A DNA stretch of 32,605 nucleotides from Alphaproteobacteria bacterium (GCA_009908405.1 JAAAPG010000110.1:1-32605); one strand, 5' to 3'. Shown: positions 19,347-29,512, numbered from the stretch's first letter. Notes: generated by a model from the letters alone, not told the origin. Numbers and translations are program-made.

Positions 19347-20452
19347 GTGTTCAAACCGTCCATGTGCCCTTGGGCGACCGCGCCTATGACGTGGTCATCG
19401 GGCGCGGCCTGCTGGCGGATGCGCCGCGCTATCTTGCCCCGCATCTGCATCGCGACCGCGTGGCCATCCTGACGGAAACGCGCGTGGCGGGCCTGCACCT
19501 GGACCGCGTGCAAGCGGCCTTGGGTGCGATCGACAGCCCCGCGCTGGCGCTGGACCCGGGCGAGGGCACGAAAAGCTGGGCGGGGCTGTCGCAATCGGTC
19601 GAATGGCTGCTGGACGCCAAGGTCGAGCGCCGCGACCTGGTCATGGCGCTTGGCGGCGGCGTCATCGGCGACCTTGGCGGGTTCGCCGCTGCCGTGCTGC
19701 GGCGTGGCGTGCGCTTCGTGCAGGTGCCGACCTCGCTTCTGGCGCAGGTGGACAGTTCCGTGGGTGGCAAAACGGGGATCAACACGCGTCACGGCAAGAA
19801 CCTTGTGGGCGCGTTTCACCAGCCCAGCCTTGTGCTGGCCGATATCGACCTGCTGGACACGCTGCCCGCGCGCGACTTCCTGGCGGGCTATGGCGAGGTG
19901 GTGAAATACGGGCTGCTGGGGGACGCCGCGTTTTTCGACTGGCTGGAAGTGAACGGCCCCGCCTTGGCGGCTGGCGACCCCGATCTGCGCCAATATGCCG
20001 TGCACCGCTCGGTGCAGATGAAGGCCGAGATCGTCGTGCGGGATGAAACCGAACAGGGCGACCGCGCGCTGTTGAACCTTGGCCATACCTTCTGCCACGC
20101 GTTGGAAGCGGCGACCGGCTATTCCGACCGCCTGCTGCACGGCGAGGGCGTGGCGATTGGCTGCGCGCTGGCGTTCGAGCTGTCCGCGCGCATGGGCCTG
20201 TGCCCGCAGGAAACCCCCGGCCGCGTGCGCGCGCATCTGCGCGCCATGGGCATGGCGACGGACCTGGCCGATATTCCGGGCGACTTGCCCGACGCGGACG
20301 GGCTGATCGTGCTGATGGGGCAGGACAAGAAAGTGCAGGACGGCCGCCTGCGCTTCATCCTTGCGCGCGACATTGGCGCGGCCTTTGTCTGCGACGATGT
20401 GCCGGGCGACGTGTTGCGGGCGGTGCTGCAAGACGCGTTGGCAGGGCGCTGA
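19343..20452 (+). CDS. aroB: 3-dehydroquinate synthase
   Basis: DLVMALGGGVIGDLGGFAAAVLRRGVRFVQVPTSLLAQVDSSVGGKTGINTRHGKNLVGAFHQPSLVLAD, NLGHTFCHALE. Confidence 0.97.
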   Translation: MSVQTVHVPLGDRAYDVVIGRGLLADAPRYLAPHLHRDRVAILTETRVAGLHLDRVQAALGAIDSPALALDPGEGTKSWAGLSQSVEWLLDAKVERRDLVMALGGGVIGDLGGFAAAVLRRGVRFVQVPTSLLAQVDSSVGGKTGINTRHGKNLVGAFHQPSLVLADIDLLDTLPARDFLAGYGEVVKYGLLGDAAFFDWLEVNGPALAAGDPDLRQYAVHRSVQMKAEIVVRDETEQGDRALLNLGHTFCHALEAATGYSDRLLHGEGVAIGCALAFELSARMGLCPQETPGRVRAHLRAMGMATDLADIPGDLPDADGLIVLMGQDKKVQDGRLRFILARDIGAAFVCDDVPGDVLRAVLQDALAGR

Positions 20453-20509
20453 GGCTGGTCAAACGCGGGACGGGCCTTACCTCTGGGAAAACCAAGGAAA
20501 GGCCGCCCC

Positions 20510-21034
20510 ATGCTGATGACCCGCCGCGCGCTTCTTGTCGGACCCTGTGCGCTTGCCGCCTGCTCACGGTTGCCCGCCAGTCCGGATGGGCCGCGCCTGC
20601 CCATCACCTTGGAGCAGGCTTTCGCCGGGCGCGCGGTGGGGGCGGGCGTGTTCAAGGTGGACCTGACCGGGTCGGAGCGGCGTTTCCGCGCGCGGCTGAA
20701 CGGACGGCTGGACGGCGACCGGCTGACCGTGGTGGAAGATTTCATCTATGACGATGGCGAGGAAAATCGCCTGACATGGGTGTTCGACCGCGCGGGGCCG
20801 GGCCGCTGGACCGGGCGGCGCGAAGACACCGTCGGCGTGGCCGAGGTGGTGGAAACCGGCACCGAGATTCGCCTGTCCTACACCGCCGATTTCATGTCCG
20901 AAGGCGAGGTGACGCGGCTGGGCTTCGAAGACGTGATCTATTTCGGCGAACAAGGCCGTGTCATCAACGACGCCGTTGTCACCCGCTGGGGCCTGCCCGT
21001 GGCGCGCGTGCGGTTCGAAATGGAAAAACTCTGA
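20510..21034 (+). CDS. DUF3833-like lipoprotein
   Basis: Lipobox-like LAACS; VVEDFIYDDGEENRLTWVF typical of DUF3833; ends VRFEMEKL. Confidence 0.75.
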   Translation: MLMTRRALLVGPCALAACSRLPASPDGPRLPITLEQAFAGRAVGAGVFKVDLTGSERRFRARLNGRLDGDRLTVVEDFIYDDGEENRLTWVFDRAGPGRWTGRREDTVGVAEVVETGTEIRLSYTADFMSEGEVTRLGFEDVIYFGEQGRVINDAVVTRWGLPVARVRFEMEKL

Positions 21035-21066
21035 TCCGTTGCGTCGCGTTCTGTGAACCTACCCGC

Positions 21067-21095
21067 TTGGAATAATGCATCTTTGTGCATACACT
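21067..21095 (+). promoter_or_regulatory. Candidate promoter TTGGAA-17-TACACT
   Basis: -35 at 21067-21072, -10 at 21090-21095, 17-bp spacer. Confidence 0.4.
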
Positions 21096-21126
21096 GTCGC
21101 TTCGATATTCCGTCGAAGGAGCAGGC

Positions 21127-21393
21127 TTGAAACACGAGACACCCAAACGCCGCGACCCGTTCGAGATGTTGGACGAGGCTTTGCAGACTGGCTGGAACAG
21201 GTTGGACACGATCCCGCTGAAAGGCGAGGGTGAGTTTCTGGTTCTGACGGTGTCCGGGCTTGTCAGGATGGCGCGCAACAGAAAGGCGTTTCGCAAGCCG
21301 CGCAAGGCTGATTCCTACGGGCCAGAGCGCACGACGGTGAATTCCGTCAATACAGGCAATTACCTTGGGGCAATAGCGTGGCGTTGGCCATGA
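21127..21393 (+). CDS. Hypothetical protein (probable TTG start)
   Basis: In-frame TTG preceded by GAAGGAG; contains GWNRLDTIPLKGEGEFLVLTVSGLVRMAR. ORF track start at 21085 has no clear SD. Confidence 0.55.
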   Translation: MKHETPKRRDPFEMLDEALQTGWNRLDTIPLKGEGEFLVLTVSGLVRMARNRKAFRKPRKADSYGPERTTVNSVNTGNYLGAIAWRWP

Positions 21394-21406
21394 TGCGCCG
21401 CTCCTT

Positions 21407-21742
21407 TTACCGGATAAGCGCGTATCGGTCCGCTTCCTCGAATACGTCGATCACCCGTGTTCCGGCGGCAATCCGGGCGCTGTGCAGCACGCCCGCGGGA
21501 ATGCTGTAGCTGTCGCCGGGGCGGCGAGTGGCCGTTTCACCCCCGATGGTCAGCTCGATCTCGCCCGCGATGACCGTGCCCCATTGCGCGCCATGGGCAT
21601 GGGCCGGCAGGTCCATGTCCTGAAAGAAGGTGAAGAACACCACCAACCCCTCGGGCGACTGCACGGCACGGGCCTGCACCACGTCGGTCGGGAAAGGAAT
21701 TTCCAAACCCGGCAGCGCGTCGATGAATCCGGGGAATGACAC
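21407..21742 (-). CDS. Cupin domain protein
   Basis: AHAHGAQWGTVIAGEIELTIGGETATRRPGDSYSIPAGVLHSARI. Confidence 0.85.
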   Translation of the reverse strand: MSFPGFIDALPGLEIPFPTDVVQARAVQSPEGLVVFFTFFQDMDLPAHAHGAQWGTVIAGEIELTIGGETATRRPGDSYSIPAGVLHSARIAAGTRVIDVFEEADRYALIR

Positions 21743-21745
21743 CGT

Positions 21746-22090
21746 TCAGACCCGTTCGACCGTGACCTTGCTGGCGTCAAAGGCAAGGTAATCTTTCAAC
21801 TGTGCGGCGCCCTCGGTCGGCGCGTCAATGAAATACCCGGCATTCTCGATCATCCCCTCGGGGCTGGACACATGGAAATACGCCCCCGTTCCCCGGTCGT
21901 CGCATTCCAACTTGCGCGGCGACGGGTCGATCACCGCTTTCGCGATATCCTCGCGCGGGAAATAGATCACGAAGGGCCAGTCGCGTTGCAAGAGTTCGAG
22001 CGCACGCGTGCTTTCGCCGATGACAGAGCCACCCGCGCGAACCACCCAAGTCCCCTCGGCCGGATAAATCTTGAGATTGCTCATTGGCAT
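21746..22090 (-). CDS. DUF427-type domain protein
   Basis: MSNLKIYPAEGTWVVRAGGSVIGESTRALELLQRDWPFVIYFPREDIAKAVIDPS...CDDRGTGAYFHV; start 22090 or 22084. Confidence 0.75.
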   Translation of the reverse strand: MPMSNLKIYPAEGTWVVRAGGSVIGESTRALELLQRDWPFVIYFPREDIAKAVIDPSPRKLECDDRGTGAYFHVSSPEGMIENAGYFIDAPTEGAAQLKDYLAFDASKVTVERV

Positions 22091-22146
22091 GTCGCGGTTT
22101 CCTTCATCCAGTGGCGCCCATCGGGCGCTGTATGCGTTTTGGGCTG

Positions 22147-23964
22147 TTATGCCCCAAGGGGGGCGCAAGCTTCGTTCAGCCAGTCACGGGTCGCGGTCGA
22201 AACCAGTGGCGACAAGGACATGCGAACACGGTTGTGATAGGAGTTCAACCAGTCACGCTCCCCCGCGCTCAGTTCGTCTTGGACTATAAGCCTGCGGTCG
22301 ACAGGAGCAAGCGTCAAGGTGTCAAAGCCCAGCCAGTCGCGCCGGTCGGCACCTTCGGCGGGTTCAAGGTGCCGCACAGCGACAAGGTTTTCAAGCCGTA
22401 TGCCGAACGCGCCCTCGCGGTAATAGCCCGGCTCGTTCGACAGGATCATGCCTTCGGCCAGCGGCACCTGGCTGATGCGCGACAACCGTTGCGGCCCTTC
22501 ATGCACCGACAGGTAGGCCCCCACGCCATGCCCGGTGCCGTGGTCATAATCCAAACCCGCCAGCCACAAAGGGTAGCGTGCCAAGGCATCCAGATGCCCG
22601 CCCGCCACGCCGCGCGGAAACCGGGCGCGCGACAGGGCGATCATGCCTTGCAGCACGTGGGTAAAACACTGCGCTTCCCGCGCGCCCACCGGGCCGATGG
22701 CGATGGTGCGGGTAATGTCGGTCGTGCCGTCCAGATACTGCCCGCCGCTATCGACCAGCATCAGATCACCGGGCAACAGGCGGCGGTTGCTGTCCTCTGT
22801 CACGCGGTAATGCACGATGGCCCCGTTCGGGCCGGACCCGGCGATGGTGTCGAAGCTGATATCGCGCAAGGCGCCGGTCGCGGCGCGGCAGCTTTCCAGA
22901 TGGCGGACGATGTGGATTTCGGTCAGCACATGCGCGGGATCGTCCAGCAGCTTTTGCGCCTGCCCGTCCAGCCAGCACAGGAATTCCGCCATCGCGGCCC
23001 CGTCGCGCAGATGCGCGGCGCGCGCGCCGTCCAGCTCGGCGGCGGTCTTGCGCGCCTTGGGGGCCAGGCAGGGGTCTTGCATGGCGGCACTCGCAACGCC
23101 CGCCTCGCCCAGGATATCGCACACCGCGACCGGCACGCTCGCGCGGTCCACCCGCACCGGCCCGGACAGGCTGCGCAAAGCAGGCTCGAACGCCGCAAGC
23201 GGGCGAAGGGTCACGCCCTCTTCCAGCGCGACATGCTCGAACTTGGCGGCATCCGCGAACAGGTCCACGCGCGCGTCATCATGCAGGACAGCCAGCGCCT
23301 GCACCACCGGCACGCGCGGCAGGTCGGACCCGCGCAGGTTCAGCAGCCAGCAAATGCTGTCGGGCTGGGTCAGGATCGTGGCCCTTTGCCCGTTCTGCAC
23401 CAAGGATTGCGCCGCATCGCGCCGCTTGACGGCGGTTTCGACACCGGCCAGGCTTTCGGGATAGGCCATGACCTCGCCCATCGGCGGGGCCGGGCGGTCG
23501 GTCCAGATCGGGTCGATCATGTTGGCCGCGCGCACCAGGCTCACGCCGCTGCCCAACAATCCGCGTTCCAGTGTCTCTATCTCGTCCGGTGTGTGCAACC
23601 ACGGGTCGAAGGTGATGACGGCGCCGTTGGGGCAGGCGTCGCGCAGCCAGTCGGCGGGCCGTGTTTCGGGCCAGGGCACGATCGTGAACACCTCGGCGCA
23701 TTGCGCGCGCGCCTGCACGCGGTAGCGCCCATCGACGAACAGCCCCGCGCGGTCCGGCAGCACGATGCAGAACCCGGCCGACCCGGAAAACCCGGTCAGC
23801 CAGGCCAGCCGCGCGTCACAATCCGCGACGTATTCCCCCTGGTGCAGGTCCGCGCGGGGCACGATCACTCCGTCCAGGCCCTTGGCGGACAGCGCCGCGC
23901 GCAAGGCGGACAGGCGTGGCGGCCCGTCCTGCGGGCGCGAGGGTGACGTAAAATCCTGAAACAT
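22147..23964 (-). CDS. Xaa-Pro aminopeptidase (M24/aminopeptidase P family)
   Basis: Creatinase-like N domain; LMLVDSGGQYLDGTTDITRTIAIG, GLDYDHGTGHGVGAYLSVHEGPQ, GMILSNEPGYYREGAFGIRLENL metal-site motifs. Confidence 0.93.
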   Translation of the reverse strand: MFQDFTSPSRPQDGPPRLSALRAALSAKGLDGVIVPRADLHQGEYVADCDARLAWLTGFSGSAGFCIVLPDRAGLFVDGRYRVQARAQCAEVFTIVPWPETRPADWLRDACPNGAVITFDPWLHTPDEIETLERGLLGSGVSLVRAANMIDPIWTDRPAPPMGEVMAYPESLAGVETAVKRRDAAQSLVQNGQRATILTQPDSICWLLNLRGSDLPRVPVVQALAVLHDDARVDLFADAAKFEHVALEEGVTLRPLAAFEPALRSLSGPVRVDRASVPVAVCDILGEAGVASAAMQDPCLAPKARKTAAELDGARAAHLRDGAAMAEFLCWLDGQAQKLLDDPAHVLTEIHIVRHLESCRAATGALRDISFDTIAGSGPNGAIVHYRVTEDSNRRLLPGDLMLVDSGGQYLDGTTDITRTIAIGPVGAREAQCFTHVLQGMIALSRARFPRGVAGGHLDALARYPLWLAGLDYDHGTGHGVGAYLSVHEGPQRLSRISQVPLAEGMILSNEPGYYREGAFGIRLENLVAVRHLEPAEGADRRDWLGFDTLTLAPVDRRLIVQDELSAGERDWLNSYHNRVRMSLSPLVSTATRDWLNEACAPLGA

Positions 23965-24038
23965 CGGGCCGGTCCTGCGCAGCAATCTTGCGGTTGATTG
24001 GTAGACAGGCCGCGCGCGCCGGTCAATGCCGCGCCGCC

Positions 24039-24071
24039 AAAAGAAAACCCTCCGCGTCGGGACGCGAAGGG
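24039..24071 (-). terminator. Intrinsic terminator of ilvC
   Basis: On minus strand CCCTTCGCGTC-CC-GACGCGGAGGG (one G-U) followed by TTTTCTTTT, 26 nt past the ilvC stop. Confidence 0.85.
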
Positions 24072-24096
24072 CAGGGTCCGCAAACGCTGGGGGCGG

Positions 24097-25206
<1,110 letters not shown>

Positions 25207-25220
25207 CTATGCAAAGATCA

Positions 25221-25243
25221 TTCGTTTTTGGCAAAATAACGAA
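25221..25243. promoter_or_regulatory. Dyad TTCGTT-N11-AACGAA immediately upstream of an Lrp-family gene
   Basis: Perfect 6-bp arms spanning 23 bp, ending 6 nt before the ATG at 25250. Confidence 0.45.
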
Positions 25244-25249
25244 ATACCC

Positions 25250-25708
25250 ATGCAGATTGATGACACTGACCGCCGATTGTTGCGCCAGCTTCTGGCTAAC
25301 CCAACGGCGACAACTGCCGACCTTGCCGCCCGCGCGGGCGTGACAGAGGCCACATGCTGGCGCCGCCTTGACCGCCTGCGCGCGCGCGGCATTCTGCGCG
25401 GGCAGCAGGCGGTGATCGACTGGCGCGCCCTGGGCTTCCAGGTCGAGGTCTCGCTCCGCGTCACCCTCGACAAGACCAACCCGCGCGCTTTTGACGAATT
25501 CATCACCCAAGCCCGGCTTGTGCCCGAAGTGCTTGAAATCCAGACCTTCCTGGGCCGCGTGGACCTGCGCCTGAACATCATCGCCCGCGACATGGCGCAT
25601 TACCAGGACATCTACCGCGACCGCATTCTGACCCTGCCGCATATCGCCGATCTTGAAGCGCTGATGCACCTTTCCGACATCAAATCCGACGAAAGCCTGC
25701 CGATATGA
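25250..25708 (+). CDS. Lrp/AsnC family transcriptional regulator
   Basis: MQIDDTDRRLLRQLLANPTATTADLAARAGVTEATCWRRLDRLRARGIL plus AsnC/RAM-type domain. Confidence 0.92.
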   Translation: MQIDDTDRRLLRQLLANPTATTADLAARAGVTEATCWRRLDRLRARGILRGQQAVIDWRALGFQVEVSLRVTLDKTNPRAFDEFITQARLVPEVLEIQTFLGRVDLRLNIIARDMAHYQDIYRDRILTLPHIADLEALMHLSDIKSDESLPI

Positions 25709-25742
25709 TCTGCATCCTTGCCCATTCAAAAGGGCCAGAGGC

Positions 25743-26198
25743 ATGATCGCGCTCGACGATCTTGACCGCCAGATGCTGCGCATGCTGGCCAAAGACGCCA
25801 CCCTCTCGGCAGGGGCGCTGGGCCGCAGCTTGGGCCTCAGCCAGCCCGCCGCATGGCGCAGGCTCAAACGGTTGCGCGACGCGGGCGCCATCGCGCGCCA
25901 CCGGCTGGATATGGATCTGCCCGCGCTTGGCTTCGGCGTGACCGTGTTCCTTGGCATCACGCTTGCGACCAAGGGCCGCGTCAGCCTTGCAGATTTCGAA
26001 CGTGCGGTCGCCGCCATCCCAGAGGTGCAGACCGTGCAGCATGTGCTTGGCCTGTATGAATATCGCCTGCGCGTCGTGGCCCGCGACCTGTCGGATTTCG
26101 AGCGCGTCCTGCGCCGCCGTATCATGACCTTGCCGGGTGTCGGGGCGGTCGATGCGAATGTGCTTCTGTCCGAAGAACGGCTGCCCGGTCCACTATAG
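25743..26198 (+). CDS. Lrp/AsnC family transcriptional regulator (second copy)
   Basis: IALDDLDRQMLRMLAKDATLSAGALGRSLGLSQPAAWRRLKRLRDAGAI plus RAM-type domain. Confidence 0.92.
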   Translation: MIALDDLDRQMLRMLAKDATLSAGALGRSLGLSQPAAWRRLKRLRDAGAIARHRLDMDLPALGFGVTVFLGITLATKGRVSLADFERAVAAIPEVQTVQHVLGLYEYRLRVVARDLSDFERVLRRRIMTLPGVGAVDANVLLSEERLPGPL

Positions 26199-26237
26199 CC
26201 GATTGACCAAACCGTCCCCTTCGGGCATGACGCGGCC

Positions 26238-26576
26238 ATGCTGATCTACAAGATATTCCGCCGTTCTGAATGGGACGACCTGAAAGCGCAGGGTGAAACC
26301 TTCGGTGCGCCCATCGATCTGGCCGATGGCTACATCCATTTCTCGACCGCCGCGCAGGTGATGGAAACCGCCGCCAAGCATTTCGCGGGTCAAAGCGACC
26401 TTGTTCTGGTCGCGGTCGATCCCGACCAATTGGGCGCGGCGCTGAAATGGGAGGTTTCGCGCGGGGGTGCACTTTTTCCACATCTTTACCGTGCCTTAAC
26501 CATGGCCGATGTCGTCTGGGACACGTCGCTGCCCTTGGGTGCCAGCGGCCATATCTTCCCCGAGGGGCTGGTATGA
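26238..26576 (+). CDS. DUF952 family protein
   Basis: [61 protein letters not shown]. Confidence 0.9.
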   Translation: MLIYKIFRRSEWDDLKAQGETFGAPIDLADGYIHFSTAAQVMETAAKHFAGQSDLVLVAVDPDQLGAALKWEVSRGGALFPHLYRALTMADVVWDTSLPLGASGHIFPEGLV

Positions 26577-27631
26577 GCCTGCTTGAGCGCGCGGGCCTTG
26601 CCGCCCTGCGCAGCTTCGACCCCGAAACCGCGCATGGCTTTGCCATTCAGGCGCTGAGCTTGGGGCTTGCCCCGTTGCCGCGCCCTGTCATCTCGTCCCG
26701 CCTGCACACTCAGCTTGCCGGGTTGGATCTGCCCAACCCGGTGGGTTTGGCAGCGGGGTTCGACAAGAACGCCGAGGCGCTCGGCGGCCTTGCCCGCGCG
26801 GGGTTCGGCTTTGTGGAGGTGGGTGCCGCCACACCCCGCCCGCAAGACGGCAATCCGCGCCCGCGTCTGTACCGCTTGCCGCAGGATCAGGCCGTCATCA
26901 ACCGCTTCGGGTTCAACAACCAGGGCGCGCAAGCGATTGCAGCGCGTCTGGAAAAACGCCCGGCCGGCATCGTGCTGGGTCTGAACCTTGGTGCCAACAA
27001 GGACAGCGCCGACCGTGCGGGCGATTTCGCCCAAGTGTTGCGCATGTGCGGCGCGCATGTCGATTTCGCCACTGTCAATGTGTCCTCGCCCAACACCGAG
27101 AAACTGCGCGATTTGCAAGGGGCCGACGCCCTCACGGCCTTGTTGCAAGGCGTGCTGCAAGCCCGTGCGGACCTGGCGCGCCGGGTCCCGATCTTCCTGA
27201 AAATCGCCCCCGACCTGAACTCGCAGGAACTGGCTGACATCGCCGGGGTTGCCACGCAAACCGGTGTCGACGCGATCATTGCCACCAACACCACGCTGGC
27301 GCGCAAAGGTTTAAAAAGTGCAAGTGCAGACGAAAAAGGCGGCCTATCCGGCCAGCCATTGTTCGAAATGTCCACGCGCGTTCTGGCGCAACTCTCGTAT
27401 CTGACCGACGGGAAAATCCCGCTCATCGGGGTTGGCGGCGTCGGCAGTGCGGACCAAGCCTATGCCAAACTCCGCGCCGGGGCCTCTGCCGTGCAGCTTT
27501 ATTCCGCGCTTGTTTATGAAGGACTGTCGCTTGTCCCCCGCCTGAACCGGGGCCTGATAGACCTGATGGACCGTGACGGCTACGCAAACGTGACACAGAT
27601 CACCGGCACCGGCCGCGCAGACTGGCTTTGA
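26573..27631 (+). CDS. pyrD: Quinone-dependent dihydroorotate dehydrogenase
   Basis: [113 protein letters not shown]. Confidence 0.97.
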   Translation: MSLLERAGLAALRSFDPETAHGFAIQALSLGLAPLPRPVISSRLHTQLAGLDLPNPVGLAAGFDKNAEALGGLARAGFGFVEVGAATPRPQDGNPRPRLYRLPQDQAVINRFGFNNQGAQAIAARLEKRPAGIVLGLNLGANKDSADRAGDFAQVLRMCGAHVDFATVNVSSPNTEKLRDLQGADALTALLQGVLQARADLARRVPIFLKIAPDLNSQELADIAGVATQTGVDAIIATNTTLARKGLKSASADEKGGLSGQPLFEMSTRVLAQLSYLTDGKIPLIGVGGVGSADQAYAKLRAGASAVQLYSALVYEGLSLVPRLNRGLIDLMDRDGYANVTQITGTGRADWL

Positions 27632-27701
27632 CCTTTTCATCTTTGTAAAAATATCCTGGGGTGAATGGGGCGCGCAGCGGCCCAGAGGGGCAAAGCCCCT
27701 C
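27632..27701 (-). repeat. Composite intergenic module: GAGGGGC-ttt-GCCCCTC hairpin, GC-rich spacer, then GGATATTTTTACAAAGATGAAAAGG (minus strand)
   Basis: Hairpin 27685-27701 overlaps the MATE stop codon. TATTT-N5-AAGATGA core is shared with 32548-32567 on the plus strand. Confidence 0.55.
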
Positions 27702-29013
27702 AAACGCCTTTGGCCACCCGGCGTTCCAGCCGCGGATATAGCGCGCCGAGGAACACGGCGCGCAAGATGTTCAGCAAGATCAGCGCCGACCACAGCGCCG
27801 GGTTACCATAGCCCGGCACAAAGGCCCAGATCACGGCCGCATAGATCGCCACGGCCAGAACCACCGTGTTGCGCATCTCGCGCGTGCCGGTGGCGCCTAT
27901 GAAAATGCCATCCAGCATATAGGCCGCGCAGCTTGCAAGGGCCAAGGCCGCGACAAAGGGCAGGTAGGCGGTCGCGGCGGCTTGCACGTCCGGGTCCCGT
28001 GCCATCATCGCGATCACGCTTGGCCCGCCCAGCAGAAAGGCCAGCGCCAGCGCCCCGGCCAGCCCAAGGGCCCAGACCCCCGCGCGCAGCCCCGCGCGGC
28101 GCATATCCGCCACCGCGCGCGCGCCCACGGCTTGCCCGACAAGGGCCTCTGCGGCAAAGGCGAACCCGTCCAGCGCATGGGCGATGATCATCAGGAATTG
28201 CCACAGGATCTGGTTGGCCGCCAGCGCCACGTCGCCGAAGCCGGCAGAGGTGAACAGGAACCCCGTCATCGCGCCTTGCAGCGCGACCGAGCGCAGCATG
28301 ATATCGGAATTGACAGACCACATGCGTTTCAGCCGCGCGCGGTCGAAGACGCGCGGCCAGTCGCGCCATTGGTTGCCCGAAAATGCCGCGCGACACAGCC
28401 ACAGCCCAAGCGCCAGCGCCGTCAGTTCCGCGATCAGGGTCGCTGTCGCCACACCCGGCACGCCCCAGCCCAGGCCGATCACGAACCACAGCGACAGCAC
28501 CACGTTCAGCCCGCTCAGCCACAATTGCAGCGCCAGCACGCTGCGGGTGCGTTCGGTCGCGATCAGCCAGCCGTTCAGCGCGTATAGCGCGATGGTCGCG
28601 GGCGCGCCCCAGATGCGGATGGCCAGGTAATCGCGGGCCAGTGCCTCGACCGTGGCGCTTGCGGGGGCGATCAGGAAGGCCGCCTCCATCAACGCCACTT
28701 GCCCCAGCACCATGACCAGCCCCGCGCTTAGCCCGATCATGACCCCGCGCATCAGGATGGCGCCGCTTTCGGCCAGATCTCCCGCCCCGGTGGCTTGCGC
28801 CACAAGCCCGGTCGTGCCCATGCGCAAGAAACCGAACACCCAATAGACCGAGGTCAGGATCACCGCGCCCAGGCCCACGGCCCCGATGGGCGCGGCTTCG
28901 CCCATCTGACCGATTATGCCGGTATCGACCGCGCCCAGCAGCGGCACGGCGATATTGGCCAGCAATATGGGGGTGGCAATGCGCAGGATGCGCCGGTCAG
29001 TGATCGGTTGCAT
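27700..29013 (-). CDS. MATE family efflux transporter
   Basis: 12-TM-like hydrophobic protein; ATPILLANIAVPLLGAVDTGIIGQMG, AANQILWQFLMIIAHALDGFAFAAEALVGQAVGAR. Confidence 0.93.
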   Translation of the reverse strand: MQPITDRRILRIATPILLANIAVPLLGAVDTGIIGQMGEAAPIGAVGLGAVILTSVYWVFGFLRMGTTGLVAQATGAGDLAESGAILMRGVMIGLSAGLVMVLGQVALMEAAFLIAPASATVEALARDYLAIRIWGAPATIALYALNGWLIATERTRSVLALQLWLSGLNVVLSLWFVIGLGWGVPGVATATLIAELTALALGLWLCRAAFSGNQWRDWPRVFDRARLKRMWSVNSDIMLRSVALQGAMTGFLFTSAGFGDVALAANQILWQFLMIIAHALDGFAFAAEALVGQAVGARAVADMRRAGLRAGVWALGLAGALALAFLLGGPSVIAMMARDPDVQAAATAYLPFVAALALASCAAYMLDGIFIGATGTREMRNTVVLAVAIYAAVIWAFVPGYGNPALWSALILLNILRAVFLGALYPRLERRVAKGV

Positions 29014-29512
29014 CGCGGCCCGTCTGCGGCATCAGGAAATGCCCCGTCGCCTGCGCGAACAGCCGCGCGCGATTGTCCTGCCACGCTTCCACATGCACGC
29101 TGGCATAACGGCGGCCAGAGCGGTTGACGCGGGCGCGTGCATAGCCATCGCGCGGCAGGCCCGAGCGCAGGAAATCCACCGTGAAATCAATGGTTTTCGG
29201 CAGGCGCGGCAGGTTTTGCGCCATCTCCTCGGGGGTGATGCGCCCGGCTTCCAGATCGGGCCAGACGGTCGCCCAGCTCAGCTCTATTATGGCCGCCACT
29301 TCCAGAAAGGACGCGATCACGCCACCATGGATAGCAGGCAGCAGCGGGTTGCCGATCAGCTTGTCGTCATGGGGCAGGATGGCGGTCAGCTCGTCGCCAT
29401 GGCGTTCGAAATAGATGCCAAGAAATTGCGCATAGGGCACGGCGCCCACAAGGCTGGCCAGCGCCCGGTCGCGACGTTGCTTGACGGCCTGGACGGGTTC
29501 GGGCGTGGTCAT
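28997..29512 (-). CDS. PaaI family (hotdog) thioesterase
   Basis: LPHDDKLIGNPLLPAIHGGVIASFLEVAA. Confidence 0.85.
   Translation of the reverse strand: MTTPEPVQAVKQRRDRALASLVGAVPYAQFLGIYFERHGDELTAILPHDDKLIGNPLLPAIHGGVIASFLEVAAIIELSWATVWPDLEAGRITPEEMAQNLPRLPKTIDFTVDFLRSGLPRDGYARARVNRSGRRYASVHVEAWQDNRARLFAQATGHFLMPQTGRDATDH

Noticed and set aside
22084-23946. 620-aa plus-strand ORF antisense to the Xaa-Pro aminopeptidase
   Set aside because: Shadow ORF; the opposite strand has complete M24 metallopeptidase motifs.
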